Positions 1 through 9,999 are shown, numbered from the stretch's first letter. The stretch: DNA of 11,956 nt from Chloromonas sp. AAM2 (GCA_004335635.1 QAXH01006399.1:31837-43792), one strand, 5' to 3'. The notes: generated by a model not told the origin, from the letters alone. Numbers and translations: made by a program.

Positions 1-86
1 AGTGCGGCTGGGCAATGGCTGCAACTCACGGGCAGCCGGTAAAGTGCGGCTGGGCAATGGCTGCAACTCACGGGCAGCCGGTAAAG
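1..86. repeat. 42-bp perfect tandem duplication at the left edge
   Basis: Positions 1-42 and 43-84 are identical 42-bp units, followed by two bases of a third unit (AG) before the sequence diverges. The array may extend left of the window. The unit is a multiple of three. The frame starting at base 2 is open through both copies, giving a 14-residue repeat (VRLGNGCNSRAAGK), and continues to a TAG at 173-175. This could be the 3' end of a coding exon with an internal repeat, or a minisatellite that happens to be open. No family is recognisable. Confidence 0.9.
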
Positions 87-621
87 CTACGCGTTCTAAA
101 TCTTACGTTCCTTCTTGCCTTGTGGCTCCAGCGTCTCAGATCTATATCTTAGATACACGCACGAACTTAGATTAGGTGAAATGAAGGATGATGCAGTCGG
201 TTGCAAGTCATGAAGAACTTCCAAGGCTGTCAAACTTTGGTGTAACAGATCAATTGCTGAGGTCCCTGTCCTATAATTAATGAATTATCGACATTCCTCT
301 CATGTTTAAGTTGGAACTGGACGCTGTATGAAGGGGAGTTGGTGCATGTAGAACGCGTAGTAGCTCTCCCTGTGTGCAATTCGTGCATCTGACGAACACT
401 GTGCCTTGAACATTTCGGATAGGTCCAGGAATACAATGTTGGTAAGGATGAACGGTGGCGTGCTCAAATCTAATTGGTAGGCTGGTAACAGCCAGTTTGT
501 AACGAGTGCCTCCTTGTGCATCAAGAAGGGATGGGAACGTACAGGCTCACGTTAGCGCCCGCTCCATTCAATATCAAGACAGAGAATCAGACAGTGCTGA
601 TGCCACAACCAGAACTAGAAA

Positions 622-683
622 CCAAAAAAAAAGTTTGCCAGTTCTGGGCAATGAGTTCTGGGACAATGAGAATGTGTAACTGG
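622..683 (+). repeat. Dispersed repeat, copy A
   Basis: An A-run (about 624-632) is followed by the 15-base core TTTGCCAGTTCTGGG at 634-648, which also occurs at 10832-10846 and 11753-11767. In this copy the TTCTGGG-CAATGAG segment is partly duplicated in tandem (about 642-670). The block CCAGTT (638-643) is matched by its inverted complement AACTGG at 678-683. It lies about 110 bp upstream of the dehydrogenase ATG, in the same orientation as the other two copies. Confidence 0.75.
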
Positions 684-748
684 TCACGTTTCGGATGATG
701 CCGCTTTCGCAGTGTTGCGTGAATTCAGACTGTCCACGCCCTGTCAAC

Positions 749-756
749 ATTTAAAG
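749..756 (+). promoter_or_regulatory. Possible TATA-like element of the dehydrogenase gene
   Basis: ATTTAAAG lies about 35 bp upstream of the ATG at 790, and an initiator-like TCAGT at 771-775 lies at a plausible distance for a transcription start. That would leave a very short leader. This is composition and spacing only; AT-rich hexamers occur by chance. Confidence 0.25.
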
Positions 757-789
757 TAGGACGCAGGACATCAGTGTCTTGCGCTCAGT

Positions 790-3700
790 ATGGCAACTGT
801 TCTCGGATCTCGCTCGATCTTCCAATCACCGAGATCGGTACAGTCAGCCTGCCATGTCCGAGTTGGGAAACCCTCACTCAGGCCGGCACTACTACTGCCC
901 CGGGGACTGAGAACCAATGTAAAGAGCTTCTCTAAGGCTGATGAGGTACGTGCCTGATCGGTACGGCACCGTCATTTCATCGAACTTGGTCATCTCAGAA
1001 CAGGCATGACCACAATGACTTCACCCTCAAGCCTTTCTTGCAGGCCGTCTGCCTCAGCAAAGAGGCCTCAGGAGCAGCACCTCTCCCTGCTGATCTGACG
1101 CGTAGGGCGTTGCTGCAAGCTGCAGTTGCTGTGGTGCTGCTTGAGCCGGTCGTATCATGGGAGTCTGCACTGGCAGTGTCAGGCATCACTCGGGTGAGCG
1201 GGCATGGGAACAACATGTCGATGTTCATTAATGCAGGAGCTGATAAACCAGGGTCAGGTGGCTGGCATAAGGTCGCAACTATCAGAATTAATGCAGTCAG
1301 CATAACAGATGTAAAGCTTTGATGCACCTTGCAAATTCAAATCAAAGATTGCACTCAGATGGTTTGAACAAGTCGTATTGTCTTGCCAGAACTCCGCTGT
1401 GTGTAGATGGCACAGACGCGCCCAGTGCACAGCGCGCCTGAAGTGATGTGACGGTCGTTGACCTGAGTGGCTGCGTTCAGCTAAGTCTCTTTACTAGCTG
1501 TAATCACACTGTCATTTGTTGTGATTTCAGGTGTTTGTGGCAGGTGCTACAGGCAACACAGGTCAGTGCAAGAGACGCATCCCGGTGGGATCTGCATTAC
1601 AAGAGCCTGGATGTTTGCCTGTGGACAGTGGATTGGCACAGAAGCCTTTATTCCCTGATCTGTGCATTGAGCATGGGCGGGCCTGGCCACGCTGCAACCG
1701 GCTGCCTGAAACCAGGGCAATTGAGACTCATAGCACAGATGGTTTCTGGCAACGATTGCATGCTAGCATCTGTTTGCCCCACGGCCCGCCACATGCCCAT
1801 GACATGCAGGTCGGCGTGTGGTCCAGCAGCTGCGCGCCAAGGGGTACCTCGTGACCGCAGGCGCAAGGGTGAGCAGACCGATGAGCAGATCGGCATGGAT
1901 TACATGCCACACGGGGCTAGGCATGCGCCTGGGAAGAGCCTGAGGTCCTAAGAGGTCAATCGTCCTTGATTGAGTGGGTCAACCTCAGCAGTACAACGTC
2001 TGAACCAGATCTGGTCTGAGCACCATAATTCCAGACGTTGGATACATCGCAGCTGCTGCTGCTGGCATATTGTAGGATGTGAACAAAGCCAAGAAGCTGT
2101 TGGGCACGGGCGACTCCGGAGTGACTGTTGTGGCTGCGGATGTGACCAAGGGAGCCAGGTGAGGGTTGGGGGATGAGGTGTGTGTGCAGTGGGTGGGTGG
2201 CCATGGGATGGACAGACACATGCTGATGACTAACGGTTGGTTTGAGCTCGAATGGGATGAAAATTCAAGGGCATGCGCATGGTGTCACAGTTCGTCTGCT
2301 ATGTGTGAGTTTGCAACTTGAAAGTGACCATCCACACATCGGTGTGAGCTTGGTTGAAATTCAGGGCGTGTGGTGGCTAGGGCATGTGGCACTGCTGGCT
2401 GGTGATCATGTTGCCATCTCCCTGTTCAAACCCTGCTTTGTTGATGCCCTGCAGCTACCTTGCCGCCGCTATGGGCGACTGCCAGGCCGTGATCAGCACC
2501 ATCGGGGCGGCGTTCAGTGCGGCCAGTGTGGACGAGGCAGGCGCAATCAACCTCGTGGAGGCGGCAAAGGTGGTTTACCTGATGCAGACAGTGTACACGT
2601 GAAGTCAGAAGAGCGTGTGACTGTGTGGGCGCTTTCTGGCATCCTGGGTCGGTACACCAGTATACATCCACGTGGTGTTGTCAGTCAGGGATACAGTCAC
2701 ACAATTACACCACACGTTCTGCCCAGGCTGTGGCCCTACAAACCACGTTCTGGGGCGGGGCCGAGCGGTCAGCCAACGGATGATGGGCAGGCGAGGGCGG
2801 GACTGGATGCGGGGCCTAAGGTGGCCAGACGGGGCAAGAAGCAGCAGCAGGGTGCAGGTGCTGATGAAGCGAACCAACAGGAGGATGGAAGTGCAGAGGC
2901 CAAAGCAGCAGGCTCCAAAACAGCAGCAAGGCGGGCAAGAGAAAAGAAGGCTCGGGACAGGCGCAAGGGAAAGCAAGGGGCAGGGCAGGCGAGCGAAGCT
3001 CAGGGTGGGCCGGAAGGCAGGCGGCCGGGCAAGGCAGAGCCAGATGTGCGTGAGACAATGTCCTCTCAGGGGCACCTATCATCATCCAGGTCAACCCGCA
3101 CCCGCACACTGTACGTTCTGCCAACATACCACGTCCTGTACGCTTTGACGTTCACAGCCGTGTGCTTGACAGCCATGTGCTTGGAGATTTGCGATACCGG
3201 TATGCTGCTCTTGTGCTTCATGCAGACCAATGGCGTTGTCAAGTTTGTCATGTTGTCCTCCCTGCTGACCAATGCAGTGGCTATGGGCCAGGCAGGTGAG
3301 TCTGTTAACAACCTGTGCGTCCAGTAGCATGCACAGGCCGCCACCCAAGCATGCAGCAACATATCCTAATGTAATGCATGTGTTGTATGGCATGCTTACC
3401 TTATGCCTGTCTCGCACTTGTCCGGATACACACCCAGTTGCTTGTGCTGATGCTTGGCTGCAGAGAACCCCAACTACAAGTTTCTGAACCTGTTTGGCCA
3501 GGTACGTGCACATTGCATAAGCTGCAACCAGGACTACGTCGACATGCAAAGGCAGCGAGCCAGCCTGGAGCCAACAATCGGGACATATCTTTCAACTGCA
3601 GCAGAAAACCATGGCTCGCACGCACAATTCTTTTTGCTCTTTTGGCTACGAAGCCGGCAGGCTGCGTGTGCAATAATAGCAAGGTTGGCACACTGTGTGT

Positions 3701-4748
3701 GTACACGTGTGTATGTGGGATCCCGTCATGAATATGGAGGTGCTGGCCGACTGGACATTTTTCTCGCCCTTTGGATGCATTTCACCTGGGAGGCTGGGTG
3801 TCACGTGCTGCGGCAGGTGCTGGACCACAAGCTTGCTGCTGAGCGGTATCTGCGCGAGTCCGGCATCAACTACACCATCGTCAGGCCAGGAGGCCTAAGC
3901 AATGAACCCGCAGATAAGGTGTGCAGACAGCGGCCCACTGGCAGGGACAGCCTGTCGACAGCCGGTGCCACCTGATGGAGTTGAAGGATGAGCTAGGGAA
4001 CAGGCGGCAGTGTGACATCACACCGCCAGGCTATGTGGCAGGCGGAGACTGGTGCCGCACATGTGATGATTCTCGGCAAGTTGTTGTGTTGCAGATTGGC
4101 AACCTGATTACCAAACCGGAAGACACCCTGTTTGGGCTCGACACGGAGCCTGGCAGAGAGATCTCGCGTGACACGGTGAGTCACACAGGCAGCTCAGTCC
4201 ATTTGTACATGTACATTTGTAGAGCACCTTACGTGTTCCGCCAAGCTACTCAGCCTGCTGCACTGTCAGTTGGCTGCCTAGTTGAGCATATGGTCACACG
4301 GCCTGTCGTGACCCCTTGGGTCCGGTGCGCCGTTACGCCCAGAGGGCCACCGCACCCCAGTGTTGACATTTGCAGGCGCCAGGAGCAGCATGCTGAATGC
4401 TACCAGTGCCTTCAGAGACTGGCATGCTACACAATCCCTCATCGTTCGATTGATCTGCACCATCGTTTGATTGACTGGGTGACTCTGGTGTAACAGTCAA
4501 ACCCAATACCTAAACACTTGGTCTGTCTGCTTTGTGAAGTGAACGCAGGTATGAGTTGTGGCATCCTTTCCGATACTATACTTTCTCTCTTTCTTTCTCC
4601 TGCCTTGGCAACACTGGGTTGTGCGCCTTTGCAGGTGGCTGCCGTGATGGTGGAGGCACTGACTCAGGACACAGCAGACAACAAAGTAGTTGAGATTGTG
4701 GCCAGCCCGTCAGCACCTGTGCTCAGCCCTCAACAGTGGTTTCCCTGA
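790..4748 (+). CDS. Chloroplast NAD(P)-binding atypical short-chain dehydrogenase (plant At2g34460 / Tic62-like family), 11 exons
   Basis: Exons: 790-945, 1044-1193, 1531-1561, 1810-1868, 2076-2158, 2455-2569, 3226-3295, 3464-3501, 3817-3918, 4095-4175, 4635-4748. All introns are GT-AG and phases match throughout, giving 332 aa. The start is the first ATG after an in-frame TAG at 757. Residues 1-52 are rich in Ser, Arg and Ala, like a chloroplast transit peptide. Residues 69-96 (TRRALLQ, a hydrophobic run, then ALA) look like a twin-arginine lumen signal. The Rossmann domain starts at 103, with nucleotide-binding GATGNTG at 107-113; its last Gly is split by intron 3. Arg132 after the second strand suits NADP(H). 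Later landmarks are ADVT (153-156), NLVEAAK (192-198), KFVMLSS (204-210), YTIVRPGGL (253-261), KPEDTL (275-280), ISRD (291-294) and VVEIV (313-317). No YxxxK active site is visible: Lys239 is present, but position 235 is Val. By recollection, not a search, this order closely follows Arabidopsis At2g34460, a plastid protein reported in plastoglobules. The substrate is unknown, so a redox role is inferred. Intron 6 (2570-3225) has a weak donor, GTGGTT. Confidence 0.88.
4440..4474. repeat. Short direct repeat in intron 10 of the dehydrogenase gene
   Basis: CATCGTTCGATTGA at 4440-4453 recurs with one mismatch at 4461-4474. It sits inside the intron at 4176-4634. No function is apparent. Confidence 0.5.
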
Positions 4749-5069
4749 TGCTTGGCCGCGTGCTATGAGCAGCAGTGCGTGATCAGCACCAAGAAGGTCT
4801 ACGAGCAGCAGTTGTGATAAAGGAGGACACACAGAAATGCATGCAGGCGGTTGCAAAAGTGGTTAAGGCCATCACAGACCTTGACCCTGACAATCTTTCA
4901 ATTCATGCCATTATATGGCTAACGGGCTGCTTTCGAAAGGTGTTCTGTGGGGTGATGGCCACAAGGGCCTCACCACCCCTTGCTGACACGGTCAGATTCC
5001 CCTTACTAGGAATTGTTTTTGCAATTTGCGCAATCAGTTGATGTTTGCGTTGGACGTGCACTCCCTCCT

Positions 5070-5074
5070 TGTAA
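5070..5074 (+). terminator. Candidate TGTAA polyadenylation signal of the dehydrogenase gene
   Basis: TGTAA, the usual green-algal poly(A) signal, lies about 320 bp after the stop codon at 4748. It is the first such pentamer I find downstream on this strand. That length is ordinary for an algal 3' untranslated region. No transcript end is available to confirm it. Confidence 0.4.
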
Positions 5075-6590
5075 GACTGACTCAGAAGGCCGGCGGCTAT
5101 AGCCATGTGCAAAAGCAACAGTGGTCTGCAGCAACTTGAGGTCTGTGCGTGCTGTGCGCCTCAACGTGCATGCTGTGCGAACTGTACGTGCTGCGACATG
5201 TGGATTACGTTTCAACAAAAGGAAACGCTTGAAGGTTTGACCTGAGCACAGGATACCGAGAGAAGGAGCAGAAGAAATTTGAGACAAACGAATAAAATTT
5301 GAGAGAACAGGGATGGCGAAGGGGGCAACTGCCCACATGTGCAGCCAGCGCCAGACCAGCACGCACACGGTGGGCAGCTGTGCACATGTCTCCTCTGTTG
5401 TTCTGTGGATTGGATCAGCACTTGAAGATGCATGCACAATCATTTCTTGTCATTTTCTTCCACCTACTGCCCTGGTGGCACATGGTTAGCACCCATGTAG
5501 TTTGGGCCTGATTTGTGGCAGCCACCGGCTTCCCGTTAGTGTCTGGTAGGCTGCAGCTTCGTTCCCAATGATAGCACGAAAGTACGGGGTGGGGTCGCCC
5601 TGTCCTACCCTGCAAAGCCCTGTTCGGTCAAGAATATCATTTATGGTTCGCTCGCCTGGAATTGGGTTTGCCTGGAATGTCCACTGTTACATGAGCCTCA
5701 GTCATGGTCATCTTTTGTGACATTGTACTAGCTGCACACCAGGGTTCGTACACTGCATCGTATATCAGCTGGCCGCAAAGTTCGCGTTCTATACAGCCTG
5801 GTGTGGCTGAGAAGGGGTTGCTGAGCTTGGGCAGGTATGTAGGGGCATCTCGCTTCTCACCGTTTGGCTGTCCTCTAAAAGCAATGTTGAATCAGACATG
5901 AACACAGCGACGTTAACTGTAGAGTAACACCGCAACGTGTGCTGGCATCATCGCCTTACACCGGTTGTATTGACCATTGCGTCAGCCTATGCAGCCTGTG
6001 CACCTGGGTGCTATTGAAGTCCGCGTTGCATGAATGGATGTCAGACTGCTGCGACTTACCCAGACCAAGCTGTCCCGCATGGACTTCAGCACCCTGGTCC
6101 AGCAGCACATGTCATAGCATGTACCACATGCGCCAGCAACAGGTGCACGTTGCATGCCTCCAGCTGGAGCCGTCTCAGAGAATTTTGGCAGCGTAACCTT
6201 GGTCCGACGTTGCAGTCTGGCTGGCAGCGTCTGACATGCTCCAAGTACAAAAAGGTTGAAATCAAGGATTCGATAGCGCGGAAACACGCCATGCTGTTTT
6301 ACGCCATGCCTTATAGACGAGGTTGCCGCCATTTGATGTTGATGCTTTTAGAATGGATGCTGATTGTTCGACACTTCGAGGCTTCCGAGGCACCCTAGGC
6401 ACCGGGAGATTGCATTGCCGAAGCAGCCGGGTTCGGACTTTTCAAGACTAGAAATAAAACATAAACGTGTAACGTCTGCGCCGATTTCAGACATTCAAGC
6501 AGCAGGGCCACTGCAACACCGACATTCTGCAATCAGGCGTTTGGCGCACACAGCTGGTGGCTTGTGGCAGCTGCCCACCGTAGGAGCGAA
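5075..6590. other. Intergenic and upstream region of the transporter gene, no gene recognised
   Basis: About 1.5 kb. Open frames on both strands are short and give Cys/His/Arg-rich translations without domain-like patterns or phase-compatible exon chains. Small local repeats are present: GTGCGTGCTGTGCG-like words around 5140-5200, and GCCTGGAATTGGG/GCCTGGAATG around 5656-5680. An A-rich stretch near 6450-6465 could be promoter-associated. The final part is the transporter's 5' leader, possibly with an untranslated exon that cannot be seen from sequence alone. Confidence 0.5.
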
Positions 6591-9378
6591 ATGGCTCCCA
6601 TCCATGCTTCTAACCTGGATGTAGAAAAGCAGCCATTGATCATGAATCCGATGCACGAGGACGAAAGGAAGGATAGAGAGAAGGCCAAGGCGCAGGACGC
6701 AAATTTCAGCCCTGGGCTGCTTGGAGCTGCAGCGTCCATCGGGATGTCGTCCACGGCTATAATCATCATCTACTACGCCTTCTGTTCTTCAACAATGCTC
6801 GTGAGCGCAACTGTCATCCTTGCAATGCAATGTCGCACTGGATGCATAATTTGATTGTGCAAGGGGGAAGTCTTGCAGTCGATTGTTCCAAGCACCACAT
6901 CCGGGAACGGCTTGGCTGGAATGTAACCATGCTGCATCAACCTGCCACTACGTGTGCCACAGCTTTCATAACGCAACATGGCCTGCCCACCAGGCCTGCT
7001 ACCGTTATGCTCACTTGGCGTCCGTGTGCCCCTCCCTGTCTATTCCAGGTGATCAACAAGGTGGCAATTGAGTACATCCCAGCACCTTCTTTCGTCATGC
7101 TTTGCCAGATGTGCTTCTCAGCTGCAGTGGCTCGGGCGGGAGGTGCAATGGGCATAGTGGAGGTTGATGCACTGGAGTGGAGCAAAATCATCAAATTCAC
7201 ATTCGTCATCCTCGGATTTCTGGGCTGCATCTTCTGCAACATGAAAGTAGGTACCACTTTCCTTGATTTCCATCTCTGGGCCGTGTCTTGGAACGTGTCT
7301 TGGAACGGTCAGCAGCAAGGACCGCACCGCATGCTCGGTTGTACGTTTGCTCCATGCTCGGTTGTACGTTGCCTCGCAGCTATAAAGATGCACGCTTAGA
7401 CACAGGCTGATAATGAAGGTTGACATGGATGGTAATCCCATATGGTGATGCAGCGGTGCTCTTGCGGCCACCTGTTGCTGCCCACGTACATTTCCATGTG
7501 ATCCCACCAAACATGCGCCTCAACCATTGGCCGCAGGTCCTACAAAACTCAAACGTCGAGACATTCATCACATTTCGTTCCAGGTGGGTGGCCGTGAGAG
7601 GCCTGAATCCGGCGATCACAGATGCGCTCCGCTGCTGTGCACCACTGCGCCCCTGACCCAGCCCCTGCATAGCGTGTTCTTGTATAGGTTCATGGCGTGC
7701 TCTCCTGTCAATCCCTTGCCACGTACGTACTCTCAGGTTGTTACTTTCTATAGAGGCCCGCAGACCTGGTCCTTACCAAAGCAATTCCTACACACGCACA
7801 CGCACATGATATGTCCAACACACATGATCAATCCTCCCTTTTCCCCCTCGCTTCCAAGTGTCCACGGCGTACGATGTTCCCCAGCTTTTGTCCTTGCCTT
7901 GGTGCTGTGTCCCTGCGCAGCACCCCGCTGGTGCTGTCCCTGTGCGACTACGCCTTCCTGGGCCGCGCGCTGCCTAGCCTGCGCAGCTGGGCCTGCCTTG
8001 TGGTGCTGCTGGCGGGCTCTGCGGGCTACGTGCTCACGGACACAGCGTTCAAGGTGGACGCTTACTACTGGCTGGTGGCATGGTGAGTGTGACACCCGCA
8101 CAGTCAGGTGCTTCTGTTCATAACCTGCTGGGCGCAGAGAGTTGGACACACACCGATCCTAAGCTTTGGATGGCACGCCGTCTGCTCCAACCCTGCTCAG
8201 GGACTCTGTGACATGTCAGCAAGTGGGCACTCTGATGTGAGCCAGTGCACCTGCTCTCATGACGTGGTCTTACCCTGTGGTGCATGCTTTCAACAGTTGC
8301 TCATACGTCAAGCAAGGTTGTTTGGCGCTTCTGTGCGTAGGTACCTGTTCTTCGTCTTTGACTGCGTGTACGTCAAGCACGTGTGTGAAAGCGTCAAGAT
8401 GAGCAACTGGGGCCGAGTGTACTACACCAACTTCCTCACCCTGCCCTTCCTGCTCTTCATGTTCCCTATGCTGGGGGAGCCTGCCAAGCTGGCACAGGTC
8501 ACATGGCAAGCAAGGGTGGGTGTTGGATGCGGTGAAAGGCTTGCAAATCGTTGCCACACCCCACACAAACCTGGCCCCTAGCAGCTTGCCCGTACCTCGC
8601 ACACAGCCTTGTGACCGCGCATTGCAAGTCCTTCCTATCAGATAACTGTTCATGGTCCGCTATCCCTGCCTTCCATTGTTGTGGTGCCGCAGGCCTTCCT
8701 GCCTCTGATCCTCTCCTGCCTGGTGGGCGTGGGCATGTCCCACGCGAGCTACCTGCTGAGGGATGCATGCAGCGCCACGCTCTTCACGGTGGTGGGGATC
8801 ATCTGCAAGGTCGTCACCGTGATCATCAACTGGATGTTGTGGGACAAGCACGCGAGCCTGGAGGGCGTGGGCTTCCTGATGCTGTGGTGAGTGAAAACTC
8901 TTCTATTCATTTGCTTATTATTCCGTCTATTCTTTATCCTTTTTTACGTGTTTTCAAATCACGTGTGTGGATGATGAGTGTGCACTGCTGGGACTGCGCT
9001 CGTGGTAGCTGTAGAACTGCATGCAGGTGGTTGAGGTTTGAAAGCTTGCGTCGAAGCTTGGTTAGTCCGCCGTGCATGAAGCTCTGTTACATTGGCAAAG
9101 GGTAGTATGAGGTGGTGCATGGGGGCACTTGCTTCAGATAAATGTTCCATCAGCGGGTTTGCTGTTAGGTACTGACCTGTTTTGACCCCCTGGCGGGTGT
9201 CCTGGTCTCGCTGTGGAGGATGAATTTTACTGCTTGCCTTGCTTCAGAGGGATGTCTCCAATCCTCAAATAGGCCTTCAACAATCGCTGCCTCTGATTTT
9301 CACTGCCTGCCTTGCATGCCCTCCTGCAGTGTGCTGGCGGGCACCTTCTACCAGCAGGCGCCCAAGCGACCTACCTAG
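6591..9378 (+). CDS. Nucleotide-sugar transporter, GDP-mannose-transporter/GONST-like (drug/metabolite transporter superfamily), 7 exons
   Basis: Exons: 6591-6800, 7049-7246, 7537-7583, 7921-8082, 8341-8497, 8693-8886, 9330-9378. All introns are GT-AG and phases agree, giving 338 aa, a normal length for this family. The start has a good context (GAAATGG) and gives the only plausible N-terminus. The first about 43 residues are charged and probably cytosolic, with a dileucine-type EKQPLI at 12-17. About ten hydrophobic segments follow, near 44-72, 80-100, 113-134, 145-165, 175-191, 200-217, 233-250, 259-279, 286-308 and 315-329. Family landmarks are VINK (71-74), NVETFITFRS (142-151), VKMSNWGRVYYTN (224-236), FTVVGIICK (289-297), NWMLWDKHAS (304-313) and AGTFYQQAP (326-334). 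These proteins exchange cytosolic nucleotide sugars for lumenal nucleoside monophosphates, usually in the Golgi. The position of the GDP-sugar motif GALNK reads GIICK (293-297), so GDP-mannose should not be assumed. No TGTAA lies close downstream. Confidence 0.85.
7283..7370. repeat. Local tandem duplications in intron 2 of the transporter gene
   Basis: GTGTCTTGGAAC occurs twice in tandem at 7283-7294 and 7295-7306. The 18-mer CATGCTCGGTTGTACGTT occurs at 7330-7347 and again at 7353-7370. Both lie in the intron at 7247-7536 and look like recent slippage-type duplications. Confidence 0.8.
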
Positions 9379-9756
9379 ATTCGAGATCATCTGCCAGTCT
9401 GGCATGTTCCCGGCTAGTCAGACTGTGATACCGACCGGGACTGGCCTACACCAAGTCTGCTGATTTGAAGCTTTCTTGACAAGAGCGGTCAACCTTGAGG
9501 GTTGAATAATCACAAATCGGAGATGCAAGTAGGCGTTACACATTTACAACGTGTCAGCCAGCCTGGCATTCTTTGTTAGGTGGAGCTGTCATATACCTCT
9601 ATACATGCCTGGCCAACCGCACGCATGGCACTGTGCACATGCACTACAGACGCACCAAACGTGCTGGAATTACTTGGAGTCATCAAGAAATGAGTAGTCT
9701 GAAAGTGCACAGTGCTTATTGTATAGAATGAGAATTTGATGATATCCTCAATGAAC

Positions 9757-9839
9757 AGCCTTGGCGGCAAGCTATTTGCCATAAGAGGAGACGAAGACGA
9801 TAGCCTTGGCAGCAAGCTGTTTGCCAAAAGAGAGAGGCT
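9757..9839. repeat. Imperfect 45-bp tandem repeat
   Basis: AGCCTTGGCGGCAAGCTATT at 9757-9776 recurs as AGCCTTGGCAGCAAGCTGTT at 9802-9821. Both are followed by TGCC and then an A/G-rich AAGAG stretch. The period is 45 bp, with a few mismatches. It lies in the space between the convergent genes. Confidence 0.75.
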
Positions 9840-9999
9840 AAAGTAGACTCCTATGCAAGTTTACTCGCGAAAGTAGACAAACAAAAACGTCCACACGACG
9901 TTGCTATCGCCTGGCTGTTGAAGTTGCAGTCCCATTTCTATTCTTTTGTATTGCTTGTGACTAAAATCACTGTATCGTGATCGCTAAACGTGTGAGTAG

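Larger units (their letters stand above)
87..789. other. Region upstream of the dehydrogenase gene, no gene recognised
   Basis: About 700 bp with only short, unconvincing open frames on either strand and none with a recognisable family pattern. It contains copy A of the dispersed repeat near 622-683. The last few tens of bases form the promoter and leader of the gene starting at 790. The ATG-bearing frame has an in-frame TAG at 757-759, so coding cannot extend left of 790 without another exon. Confidence 0.6.

Noticed and set aside
2605..3075. 156-codon minus-strand open frame rich in Leu, Pro and Cys
   Set aside because: It is the complement of the purine-rich plus-strand intron segment. 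The composition explains the Leu/Pro/Cys bias, and no domain or splice-compatible neighbour was seen.
5006..5443. 145-codon minus-strand open frame
   Set aside because: No recognisable motif, no hydrophobic or domain pattern, and no phase-compatible exons nearby. Treated as chance.
5740..5765. GGTTCG words (5646, 5744, 6428) as possible tRNA B-boxes
   Set aside because: None continues to the GGTTCGANTCC consensus with a pairing T-stem, A-box and acceptor stem at proper spacing.
9393..9445. Interrupted inverted repeat just after the transporter stop (GCCAGT/ACTGGC with CCCGG/CCGGG inside)
   Set aside because: The stem is broken by a nine-base one-sided bulge and has a large loop. It is too weak to call a regulatory hairpin without folding calculations. 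It also resembles the dispersed repeat core only loosely.
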